64,000 nt of DNA from Aedes albopictus (lineage: Eukaryota > Arthropoda > Insecta > Diptera > Culicidae). Positions 11,762-22,057 of this stretch are shown here, in pieces. Location of the stretch: positions 325,776,175 to 325,840,174 of the forward strand of contig NC_085136.1 of NCBI RefSeq assembly GCF_035046485.1, in the 5' to 3' direction. The position numbers and the translations under genes are program-made. The notes under the pieces were generated by a model, which was given only the letters and a program-made list of their open reading frames with translations, did not search any database and had not been told where the DNA came from. The first letter of the stretch is position 1. Each line of letters begins with the position of its first letter.

Positions 11762-12130
11762 GGTATCTCTTTGCATCCTCTGATGTTTCACCTGAACAGA
11801 AATTGTTTCGTGATCAACAACTTTTTCGAAGTTCACGAAAACACAGTTTCGTGAATTCTTCCTACCACATATGCACTTGATGAAACTTAACGACCATAGT
11901 TAGTACTTTGACTAAAATACATATTTTTACCGGAGAATTCCAAAAGGTTTCAAGTGTAACAGAGCGAAAATAAGAAAAAAATATGGATGCGTTGTTATAT
12001 AGACCAACTATTTAGCTGTCAGAATTCTGACCGAGTGACTTGAGCAAAATTGAGCAGAAATTAATTAATTGACATTACTAGATTTACTTATTCAACGTTC
12101 AAAAACTTTTTCTATTTACTCACCCTACCG
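11762..12130. other. Unassigned sequence
   Basis: Nothing recognised between the minisatellite block and the MITE at 12131. Confidence 0.35.
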
Positions 12131-12334
12131 TTAAGGCTCAATAGAGAATAGGAAATGTTCCAGAACTAAAAAGCACTTTTCCCCAATTTGATCCACAAAT
12201 CGAAGAAAATAAGAATGTCCGATTGTTTGTTGTTTGTGACAATCGAACACGGTGGTTTTGTTCACTTTTTCGTCATTCTGGAGAAAAGTGACTATTAAGT
12301 TTCGAATAATATTCGATTCATATTTGAGCCTTAA
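12131..12334. mobile_element. Intact TTAA-flanked MITE
   Basis: TTAAGGCTCAA at the left and its inverse at the right enclose about 200 bp with no coding capacity. It is the uninterrupted reference for the split copy at 10655-11137. Confidence 0.75.
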
Positions 12335-12339
12335 ATAAT

Positions 12340-13660
12340 TCACTCATCACCTTAGGCACTCGCTTATCAGTTGCCAAAATTCATTCATTTGCTGATTTCT
12401 TCATGATGAATTCACCACCTTCCTAAAACACTTACCTTCTTAAGGTCTCACGTTCTTATTTACAAACGACCTCACTATGTCACTTCATCGCCAACTAATT
12501 TACCCACTAACTCACTCACTGAGTTGGTTGGTTAGTGAGTTTGGGGGAAAATTAAATGGTGATGAAGTGAAATAGTGCTGTCGTTTGTTAGTGAGGACGT
12601 GAGAAGGTGAATGAATATGTTGATTGTTGAAAGTGAGTTGATGAGGAAGTTAGTTGATAAATAAATAAAGTAACTCTCCAGGAACGCAAATTGACTTACT
12701 CATTTGACCCGTGTAGAGGTGAAGTACAGACGATCAAAACGTGATATTGATTTGATTGATATAAGGGGTAAAAGATATCTGAGAAATGTTCCTAGAATAT
12801 CTGAACAATATCAAAATTTGATATATCAAGATCAAATGAATAGCTTGCTGCAATTAGTTAGATCTTTAAAGATCTTAATATGATCTAATGATGATGTTCC
12901 AGGAGTAATTTTCAGTTATTATTTTTAGATCTTTTATCTCTTATATCAATGAAATATCACATTTTGATCTCAATATCAAATTATGCTATTATTGAGCTAT
13001 TTTCCTCTACCCGCACTTGAAGTAATTAGTGAATTGTGAGTTTATGAGTGAGTGATTTTGTAAATAAATGAGTCAGTTCGTAAGTGAGTTGCTGGTTTAG
13101 ACGCGTCAGTGAGCCGGTTGGTAGGTAAGTCGCTTCGTTAGTATGTGAACTGAACAGCAGGTGCGTTTCTATATGAGTGACACATCAATCATGCCGTTCA
13201 TTTAATAACTCATTCATCATTTTAGGTACTCGCTTGACAAATTCCTAAACTCACGTCTTTACTGACTAAATTCCTCATCATTCCACTTCTTTCTTAACAA
13301 ATTAGTTTTGCGTCTCACTTAAGCACCAACAAACGACTTCACTATTTTAATCCATTATTATCTAAATTACCTCAACCTTACTCACCTACAAACAAATTCA
13401 CCCACTTAGTTAATTTTCGAACTCATCCAGTCACCAACTGAAACAGTGAGTAAACTGGTTGATGTGAGTTGATGAGTTAGTAATTTGGTAAGTGAGGAAC
13501 AAGTGACTTGCTGAGTCAGTGTGTCGGTGATTTGGTGAGTGTGTGTGAGCTTGTTTTTAAGTGACGTAATTATTAGAATAAGTGGTTGACTGAATAAATT
13601 AACGATCAAGTGAGTTGATTAAATAATTTGTATAGAAATAAGTGACATTTCAACACACGA
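12340..13660. repeat. GAGT/ACTC-rich degenerate repeat, both orientations
   Basis: Blocks of cactcactaa words switch to gttagtgagt words near 12510-12530. Between them, at about 12720-13010, lies a loose inverted repeat around gatatcaaa/tttgatatc. No gene recognised. Confidence 0.5.
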
Positions 13661-13699
13661 ACACAAGCGTGAATTGTTCCATGCACAAAAATGCACTCC

Positions 13700-14800
13700 A
13701 ATTAAAAGGTTAATCAGATTGTATTTGCAAATATTACCCAATTGATTTGGGTAAAACGGCTAAATAACCGGAGTAAGAGTGTACTTGTTTCCAAGTTTCA
13801 CAACTACATCTACAAAAGAGACACGCACACATTTGAACGTGATGACCACTATTGTTGGATGCATTCAGCATAGCAAAAACCAGCAAAATTAGCTGGTGAA
13901 CTTTACTAGACTTCGGAAATTCGGAATGCAGTTTCCCAGGACAGAGCAACTCAACGAAGAACGTTAGCTAATCGGCTGTACAAATTACAGCTAGAACCAC
14001 ACGTTACAAGGACTGTCCCACTAGGCTCAAGCATTTTCAGGAGTTGAAGTACAGAAAAAGACCGTTGGAAACAACCTCCTTATGGTTCCACAGTACTTGT
14101 ATCTGCTTCAGAGGAGCTACTGGCGACATCAGTCAACTACATACTACGAAGTATAACAAAAACGAACGTTTCGTACGCTCAAGTCGTCCAGGGAAACTCA
14201 GCCTGGATCCCTAAAATTGTTCTCCGTTGAAGAGTTTATGTGCTTTGCTAGCGAGCTGATTCCCCAATTTCTGAAATTGATAGACGAAGGTAATGCAATT
14301 TCTCGTCCACAGTGAACTAATCATCAAATAAGTCTACAATAGCCACCTGTAATGCACTCAAGTTGATGAATGCAACTGCCGTTCCATCTGCTGGTCAACA
14401 ACACATTGTTCCACGAAAACTACACTATTGTTAGAGTGAATTTGGAGCGAATCGAGTCTCGCCGGAAGCCACCCGAAGAGTAGGAGCGGTGATTCTGGTG
14501 AGGAACGGAATCTCAGGGCTGGAAACGGATAACCGAAACAGTCAGGATCTTGGTTCTGGTGGATCGCGCTGTTTACTCTCCCGGTCCTGGTGGACATCAT
14601 AGCTGTTTACACAAATTGCAGGGCTACGCTCAGACGAGATATCTGCTAGCTCATCAGCACGAACGGATCCTTCTTTATGGCATGAGATATGAATGCGCGG
14701 CACAGGATGTGAAATTGCTCAAGGGCCAACGAAGCCTAGACCTAGAAATTTGCATTGTAAAAACTCGTTTTCTCTACTTCTAGCTAGCTATTTCTATTTT
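13700..14800 (+). pseudogene. Heavily decayed non-LTR retrotransposon piece, possibly Jockey-like
   Basis: On the + strand, with several stops and shifts, short patches look like a LINE: a Ser-Tyr-Ala-Gln-Val patch at about 14195 (as at the end of Jockey gag proteins) and an Arg-Val-Gly-Ala-Val-Ile-Leu-Val-Arg-Asn patch at about 14480-14510 (as in Jockey endonucleases). No zinc knuckle or RT motif survives, so the family call is tentative. Confidence 0.3.
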
Positions 14801-15825
14801 TTTTTTACATAACGTCATGAATTTGAGTTGTTATCAGTTGAAAGGTTATCAAAGTCTCAATATTGATGATGTTAAATTTTCTTCTACCGCAGTACGAACT
14901 TATTAAGAAATGGCGATGGTAAGTGTCATTTGTAAAGCCATTAGAAGCATGTTGTGGTGACCATTCTCTTGTCTAGATTGCTGGAGTTATACAATCAACT
15001 TGTAATCGCACGTTAAGCTTATGCAGAACAAAATTTAAAATTAATCATAGATGAATTTCAGCATTGTCTGGACTAGTACCTCAGTAGAGTAACGTGGGTA
15101 GATCACCTTGGAATGGTGCGTTACGGTGTAAGATCTACGATTTCAAGTTTTGATCTTGCTATTTTCCAGCCCGGTTTATTTAAAGGCAGGAACATTCCAG
15201 GATCAAGATTTGGTGTACTTTTTTACATTATTTATTTATTTTTTAATTCTATTTATTTTTCACTGCTAATATATCGTTTGTTTCAGAGGGATAGAGGTAA
15301 ATTTAACCTATATATATAAATAACAATTTTCAAAAATATAACAGTGGAGAACGTATCACAATTTAATACTTTTTTCTATTTCAGATTTACAAACAGGCAA
15401 TCAGCGATCAAAACGGCGAAGTATCCCTTTCTTTAGAAAGGTCAAGATTACCGTACGATACAGTGACAAGTAGACCACGTTTTCCGCGTTGATTTATTCG
15501 TGCCGAGTTCCATAATTTCGGTTTCTTTTTCGAACATTTACGATAATGTATTTTTGTTCATCACACCTTCAACTTATATTACGCGTTGCGAACATTCGCG
15601 GAAAATAAATATGTACAACGGTTTTATTATCCGCAATCTTATAACACGGGAACGCGAAAAAAAAGTAATACAAAAACATAGGTGAAACTCAAGTGCAACG
15701 ATTTTATTTGTTTAGTTGTCCAGTTTTCTCGTAAAGCTACGGCGCGGGTTTCGGTTTTTCAGCATTGGCAGTAACACTAAACGGAATTGCATACAGTTTA
15801 TTTTCTGACTGAGAAACGATAAGAT
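14800..15825. other. Unassigned AT-rich sequence
   Basis: No feature recognised. The next defined boundary is the target duplication of the retroposon at 15826. Confidence 0.4.
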
Positions 15826-15952
15826 AAAACGTGCGTCAGTCTGTTTTCATCTGCCGACGAGAACGGTTGCAGAATATTCTCTCACGGTCACTGTGTGTTG
15901 TTTCGGCTTATCGCTACTTGCTGGACTCGAAAAGCATTTTGCAGAAAGTGAG

Positions 15953-17707
15953 ATGGTTGAAGTGAAGAACACTGTCAAGTTTTCATTTCCTACGGGTTCT
16001 GTGCGGCCTTCCTATGACGAGATCGCGAAATTCGTGAAGAGTTTGGATGTCAGCATCAGCGACATGGATACCCTGTACCGGCGAGCAGAGGACCACAGCG
16101 TGTATCTCAAGCTAAAAAATCAACAGGCATTCAGGGCAGCATTGGAGAACAATGCACAACCACTTCGTTTCCATTATGCAAACGGGACGATAGTGGTTGT
16201 GCAAATATCAGATGCGGAAGGTAATTATCAGTACGTTCGTGTGTGTGAACTGCCACCGGAGGTACCCGATAAAGAGATATCGCTGGTGCTAGGGAAGTAC
16301 GGAAAAGTCAAAAGAGTGATACGGGAGAAATTCCCGGCGGATACCGAGTTGGATATTTTCAACGGCGTTCGCGGCGTGTATATTAGCGTGGTTCAAAAAA
16401 TCGTTTTTGCTCCACACCGCTTATTCGATTCCTAACCAGATTATATGCCTTCTCACAAAATTTGAGCTCATTTGGTTGAAAATTGAGACTGCACAAGCCC
16501 GTCAAAGTTTGTATGGGAATTACTATGGGAAAACGATGTTTTTCATTCAATCGACCGTAGCATTTCCACAAGTGCCCTGTTGGATTAGTCGACCCTTGGT
16601 ACTCCTAGGCTACTCTATATGCTACAACTTTGCCGAAGACCGCATTCAAATCGGACGCCTCATTAATTAGTTATAGATTTGTATCCAACTGGGCAAACTT
16701 TAGCTATGATCCTCCAGCTTCCCAGCAGGCAACATTGCTGCATATGGCGCCAAAGATAGCACACTGAAATCATGGCTACTATGTTCCACTGCAGAATGCA
16801 GTGATGCCCACCGAATAGTTTAACCATCATGAGTAAAGATTTCGATTCTGGATAAAAATCGGTAACTAATTAATGAGGCGTCCGATTTGAATACGGTCTT
16901 CGGCAAAGTTGTAGCTGATAGAGTAGCCTAGGATTACCAAGGGTCGACTAACCCACTAAGGCACTTGGGGAAATGCTACGGTTGATTGAATGAAAAACAT
17001 CGTTTTCCCATAGTAATTCCCATACAAACTTTGACGGGCTTGTGCAGTCTCAATTTTCAACCAAATGAGCTCAAATTTTGTGAGAAGGCATATAATCTGG
17101 TTAGGAATCGAATAAGCGGTGTGGAGCAAAAACGATTTTTTGAACCACGCTAGTGTATATGGATGTTAAATCGGAAATACCGTCAGCGTTGCATTTCCTC
17201 AATTGGAGAGGGAATGTTTTCTACTCCGGAAACAAAGACAAGTGTTTCATCTGTAACCAGACGGGGCATCAGATGAACGTCTGTCCGAAGAAAAGGAATC
17301 AACGTTCGGTTGAGGTCGTGGATGTTGTACCATCGGTTACGTATGCAGGAGTAGTGAAAGAGGTGGCATCGGTGCAAAACGATAAGGTGGCGGAGCTCCG
17401 GAATAACAAGGTTCCAAATGCGGAAGACATCGAAACTCGTGAAGAAAATGTGGAAATGAGAGAACAGGAGTCAGCACCGGGGCCCAAGCCTGAGCAAGTG
17501 CCAATAAGAATGTGGAGATCGAATGGCAAGCTCTATGCTCAATACGATGGGATTGCGGCGATAAGCGTAGAAGACGAGACGGAAAAGCAGAAGAAGCGAG
17601 ATTTGGAGGTAAAAGCGTCTAGGAGCATATCATCTTACAAAGATAAAAAACAGAGAAGCGCATCACGACTATCTTCAATCGGTTCAAAGTCCGACATATC
17701 AGATTAG
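15953..17707 (+). pseudogene. Gag/ORF1-like RNA-binding protein, frame split by a MITE
   Basis: The frame runs from ATG 15953 (purine at -3, G at +4) to 16383, then is interrupted by the foldback element at 16384-17152. It resumes in the same frame from 17161, after the second duplication copy, to the TAG at 17705-17707. Without insert and duplication it is 325 residues with no other stop. Visible features are an N-terminal region with an RRM-like patch (Val-Arg-Val-Cys-Glu-Leu-Pro at about residues 95-101), then one CCHC zinc knuckle at 17249-17290 (Cys-X2-Cys-X4-His-X4-Cys). The C-terminal third is acidic and basic, ending in a Ser-rich tail. This layout is that of non-LTR retrotransposon ORF1 proteins that bind RNA. 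The GTG-initiated extension upstream of 15953 is not needed. Confidence 0.7.
16384..17152. mobile_element. hAT-type foldback MITE inside the ORF1 frame
   Basis: GTGTATAT at 16376-16383 is exactly repeated at 17153-17160 (8-bp target duplication). The ends are TAGCGTGGTTC and its inverse. Arms of about 290 bp (16384-16672 and 16867-17152) enclose a loop of about 195 bp. There is no transposase. Eight-base duplications and TAGNG ends fit the hAT superfamily. A single arm of this family is at 5260-5538. Confidence 0.9.
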
Positions 17708-18034
17708 TCAGAGATAGAAAATAGTGTTATATGAAATTGTTTATTAGAATGTAAAGTTGTAGAATTGTAAAACCAAAATAGATTTGGCTCCGTTATGCCC
17801 ACGTGGCGCCCGAGCCTTCCAAATAAACGAATAAGTAAAAAAAAAAAAAACGTGCGTTATTACGAGTTGATCCGTCATAAGCGTGGTTTAAAAATTATTC
17901 ATACCCGGTATATAATTAAATTTAATACACAAACATACAATAAAATTATTGTATTCTTCCGACAGCCGGCTGGCGGAAGACTAAATCATATCAAGGGTTG
18001 CATAGCTCACATCACTTACCAATGTGAATCCAGA

Positions 18035-18362
18035 TCTATGTAACTTTCTATCCCTTCCCTTCCCACTAACAAACTTCCTTCCTGTGGCAACCGTGGGGAT
18101 GCGGAGGTACACACGGTCTCTAGTAGCAACGGATGTCACACCAACATTCCTTCTCTTCCCCCGATGACCGTAAGGACGTGGCCGGCGTCGGTACTGACAA
18201 TATAAAGTTTTGAACCTTCAAAATTGCACATTGAGGATGGAAAGCTACACCCAGGCCCCATCCATTTGGTTCCCTGTGCAATGTTGACTGTTCTGATCAG
18301 TAACGGAGTAGCAACTACGAATTGTACGGTCATCTCATGCTCATGCTCATGCTCATGCTCAA
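18035..18362 (+). mobile_element. 3' end of a non-LTR retrotransposon with CATGCT tail
   Basis: The non-coding sequence ends in four tandem catgct units at about 18336-18360 instead of poly(A), as some LINE clades do. A diverged relative lies at 28085-28465. The words cggaggtacacacggtct and gtagcaact are shared in part. No ORF remains, so the clade is unknown. Confidence 0.5.
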
Positions 18363-18492
18363 GTGAGTTGATTAAATAGTATGTGAGGCCGATTGATGAA
18401 AGGGTTGATAGGTGATTGAATTTGAGACCAGTCATACGAGGTAGTAAGGAAGTGAGATGATCAGAAAGCTATATGGAAAGACATCAACCATT

Positions 18493-18725
18493 CTAGACGA
18501 ACATTTGAAAAGGGCCTATCTGCTTTTTGTAAACAAACATGTTTCTGCCTCTGCAGGGCCCATCTGCATCCACCCACGCACATCAACAACCTTAACAGAT
18601 AGCTTGAAGAACACTCTTTCTGATAAGGGTGTTGATGTGCGTGGGTGGATGCAGATGGGCCCTACAGAGACAAAAACATGTTTGTTTACGCAAAGCAGAT
18701 AGGCCCTTTTCAAATGTTCGTCTAG
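18493..18725. mobile_element. Small foldback MITE, CATT duplication
   Basis: Arms of about 110 bp share ctagacgaacatttgaaaag and gggcccatctgcatcc in inverse order. CATT flanks both ends (18489-18492 and 18726-18729). The two overlapping frames on opposite strands are mirror translations of the arms. Confidence 0.8.
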
Positions 18726-18765
18726 CATTGTCTTCAACCAAAGTACACACTCATCGAAAGAAATA

Positions 18766-19712
18766 AAGCCTGTATCCGCAATAATTGGAACACAGAAGTA
18801 CGGCTGTAGCTATGTAATAAACTGGTAAAAATGGCCAAATAATTGACTGAGAACTATTTGGTGTATGTTTATTATTTGTGCCAAATTTCATAAAAATCGA
18901 TGCATTACTTTTAACTGTGGATGAAAAACAAACAGACGTGGTTTTAAGCATTTTGTACAATCATGACCAATTTTCATTCGCATGAAAGATGGTTCTTTTA
19001 CGATACAGTTCAAAGCTCTGTGATGGTAATAATGAAATTTCGTTAGCAGTTATGATACTTATAGAGACACTTTCTTGCAAAATTTCATCAACTTTGATCA
19101 ATTAGTTTGAAAGCTACTGGTGTTGATAGGGGTGAGTAATAGTGACAATTTTTCGTGTTTTTCATGTGCGATGTTTGCCTATTCATAACTTTTGAATTTC
19201 TTTGCCAATTTTCATGGAATTTTCACAGAAGTTAGTTGATTATGTGTATATTATGCCTGCAAAATTTGATGATTATTGGTGTAGTACTTTCAATAGTACA
19301 ATCGAAACAATGAAGGGTGCTGACTAATTGCTGCCTGAGGGGCTAAAATCAAGATCAGTCCCAATGTATGTTTTGACTATAAAATTGTTGATACCGCATC
19401 GATTTTTTTGAAATTTTGCCCATGCAACATATGTAGATTGAGAGGTTTGTGTTCAAAATTTCTGCTATTTCCCTTGACAAATTCAAAAGTTACAGCGCAG
19501 ACAAGCAAAAGTAGGGGCTGTACAAAATTCAATGGCGTACATTCTACTCTTTCATTGCTACAATAAAAAGTACTGCACTGATTCACATGAAATTTTGTAG
19601 GTGAAATGAACACATTTTAAGATGTTATTAGGCCAAATTTGAGCAATTTTAATGTATCTATTGCAGAGTTACAGCTGTATTTCTGTGTCCCAATTATTAC
19701 GGATACAGGCTT
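18766..19712. mobile_element. TA-flanked MITE, Tc1/mariner-like
   Basis: The terminal inverted repeats AAGCCTGTATCCG and inverse extend about 55 bp with mismatches (cacagaagtacggctgta against its partner). TA flanks both sides at 18764-18765 and 19713-19714. The 947-bp interior has no transposase. Confidence 0.78.
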
Positions 19713-19849
19713 TAGACAGCGCATGCAACGTCCAGTAGCCTAATGTTTTTTGTATTGTTTGATGAAAAGGTTCGACTGAGAATCAACGCACATTCAGTGG
19801 CTTTAGACAAAATAGCTAACGCCGCTCACCATGCGGCCTCAATACCCTC

Positions 19850-20640
19850 ACGAGTGGGTTGGTAAGTCAGTGAATTAATAGGTGAGATGTTGAGAAAGTA
19901 AGTTGGTGGAATATTAGTAATCAACATCCAAGACTGAATGAATAAGTGATTTGATAAATGAATGAGCTTGTGAGTGAGTAAATTGATGAGAACTGGAACT
20001 GGTGAATGTATACTGGAGTTGGTGTGCAAATGAGTTGGTAGAGAAATTAGCTAGTATGTGAGTGAGAAAAGGAGTGAATTGATTAATATGTGACTAGTCC
20101 AGGTAGTGGGATGTTTAATGGTTGGATTGATAGGGTGAGTGAGCGAGTGGATGAGAAAATGAGTTGATATAGTATATACTTTGTAAGAAAAGCTGGCTTT
20201 TTGCAGTCGTCAATGGGAATCTCACAACCAGTTTTTCATTTTTTCTAGTTTTACCATTAGACATAATTGGCTGGAAAGACGAGATATAACATATCATAAA
20301 AACGGAGAATAAGTCGACAATGAGTCAAAAGTAAATTGACATTTACTAGGAATGCATATGGTTTCGTGAGATGAGAGTGAAAGAAAGTTTTCACTCGAGA
20401 ATATTGATAGAGAGTGAGACGTTAACGAAAACTCTACAGATCGACAGTGAGTCAAGAGTAGATTGGAGTAACTCAAAAGTGATTGTGAGTTGAGAGGGAA
20501 TGAAGAAAGTGTGTATTTATTTGTGAGGAATGAGTCAAGGTTGAGTTTAAAGTGAGTCGAGAATATCGACTGTGATTAGATCAAAACCGGTAGTGAGCCA
20601 ACCCACTTAGAAGAAAGCAATTATATGTCTATAGTTAGAT
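19850..20640. repeat. GAGT-rich degenerate repeat
   Basis: Words such as gtgagtgagt, gagttgat and aagtgagtc dominate. About 20165-20290 is ordinary sequence. No gene. Confidence 0.5.
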
Positions 20641-20769
20641 AGTACAAGTACTTTGGCTCAATAAGCCAATTTTGGGGTAAATGCTGTTTTCGTCTGAATT
20701 GGGTAGAAGAAACTCAAGTTTGGGTTGAATTTACCTACTCTTGAGTATAGTTTTTTTTTTGCTGGAATT

Positions 20770-21085
20770 GGGGTTTTAAATTTTGAGAAATGTACTGATA
20801 TTTTGATTTTACCTATACGAAAGAGCACATTTTTCTGAGCCACTATGATATTTTTTCAGATTTTAGAACCTTATTTTGGTACCTAAAAGCAATTTCAAAG
20901 AGATTTTTTGAAATCATCTTTTGACAGCTGGACAACTGTTTGACAGCTCCGCTAAGTACAAAATGCAACGAGGGGTGATTCGACAAATAGCTCCTAAACA
21001 AACTTCAAACTGATTTTAAAGTAGGTTCCCGGGCACCAACATTCATGAAAATTTGGATTTCGGCTCAGTGTGATATGCAGATTCA
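20770..21085 (-). repeat. Dispersed repeat, reverse copy of 39190-39520
   Basis: The reverse complement aligns by eye with 39197-39510 over about 300 bp, sharing ccaaattttcatgaat, cccgggaacct, tcgaatcacccctcgt and gtgctctttcgtata. Class unknown. It sits within a longer stretch (20640-21235) that may itself be one element. Confidence 0.6.
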
Positions 21086-21239
21086 GAATATGAAATTATC
21101 TCAACACCGTTAAAGAAGCCAATTAAAGGCAAACTACCTAGAGTGAGTTTGATCGATTAACTCAAATTTGAGTTATTGGGCCAAACTATGGAATTGCGTC
21201 AAAAGAACTCAAATTTGGGTAGTTTGGCGGCTCCGTGAA

Positions 21240-21660
21240 TGTTACGTCGAGAGAGAAGTGAAGTAGTCTAAATCAAGAATGCGTTAGGAATGAGCCAAAG
21301 GTGAACTGAAAGTGATTCGAGAATATCGACAATGAAGAGGTAAAGAAAGGTTGTAAAGAGCTATGTTATGATAAGTCAATTGTCAGTTATGACTAACTCG
21401 GAAGTTGGTCAAAAGTGTACTGAAGATTAGTCAATTTGAATTTTCGAAGGTAACTTCAAGAAGACGAAAATAAATCCAAAAGTTTTTGAGGGATTCTGAA
21501 GCGCATTAATATTAAGTAGGGAATGAAATTAAAAGAGGCGAGAGTGACTCGAATGTAAGCCGAGAGTGCTTGAAGAGTGTGTCGAGCGATTATGGTTCCA
21601 TGTTAAATCAAATGTGAGTTAAGAGTAAGCTTATGATTAGAAAGTGATCCAAGCGCATAG
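21240..21660. repeat. GAGT-rich degenerate repeat
   Basis: The same texture as at 7920-8440, ending about 280 bp upstream of the first recognised exon. Confidence 0.45.
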
Positions 21661-21940
21661 ATGTTATCAGAAGCAGCAAACGTCTCCCACCTTCTCTATA
21701 GTTAACTGCTTTTGATGAAGCCATTTCGTTGTCCAGATTTTATCACGTACAAATAGCCAACAGCCCACAGTGAACAATGAAGTTTTCGTTCTTTTAAAAT
21801 AGCTTTTTGGTTTGGTATTTTGGTGCTTCTTAATTTTTTCTCTGGTCAAAATAACCAAAAAAGTCTGAACTGATCATAACGCTAATAAATTATCTTCTTC
21901 TTCCCAAAATATCAAAAAATCCCCACCGCTCATTCTACAG

Positions 21941-22057
21941 GTATGGGATGCAAGGGACGCGAAACGTTGCACTACCTTTGCGAGCAGATCCCTGGCGATG
22001 CACTACTCTACAGTATGTTCAAGATCAACCCCGAGCCCATCAAGTGTCCACTGGCGG
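21941..22057 (+). CDS. Exon 1 of those seen (internal exon)
   Basis: Acceptor ttctacag at 21933-21940 and donor gtaagt at 22058. It encodes 39 residues with Cys-Lys-Gly-Arg-Glu near the start and Cys-Pro-Leu-Ala at the end. It begins in the middle of a codon, so earlier exons must exist. Confidence 0.78.

Larger units (their letters stand above)
15837..17850 (+). mobile_element. ORF1-only retroposon with poly(A) tail and target duplication
   Basis: ACGTGCGT precedes the 5' end (up to 15836, within AAAACGTGCGT) and recurs directly after the poly(A) run (17850-17857). The element starts CAGTCTG. It carries one gag-like frame and a short 3' UTR with AATAAA at 17822-17827, then an A run. No endonuclease or RT frame is present. 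Removing the internal MITE (16384-17152) leaves about 1.25 kb. This is either a non-autonomous ORF1-only LINE derivative (comparable with mammalian HAL1) or a processed copy of a gag-like gene. Confidence 0.72.

Noticed and set aside
14550..14783. 77-residue + strand ORF as a gene
   Set aside because: No start context, no family features, and it lies in a stretch that looks like a decayed LINE.
18457..18737. Pair of similar ORFs on opposite strands
   Set aside because: Mirror translations of the arms of a 233-bp foldback MITE.
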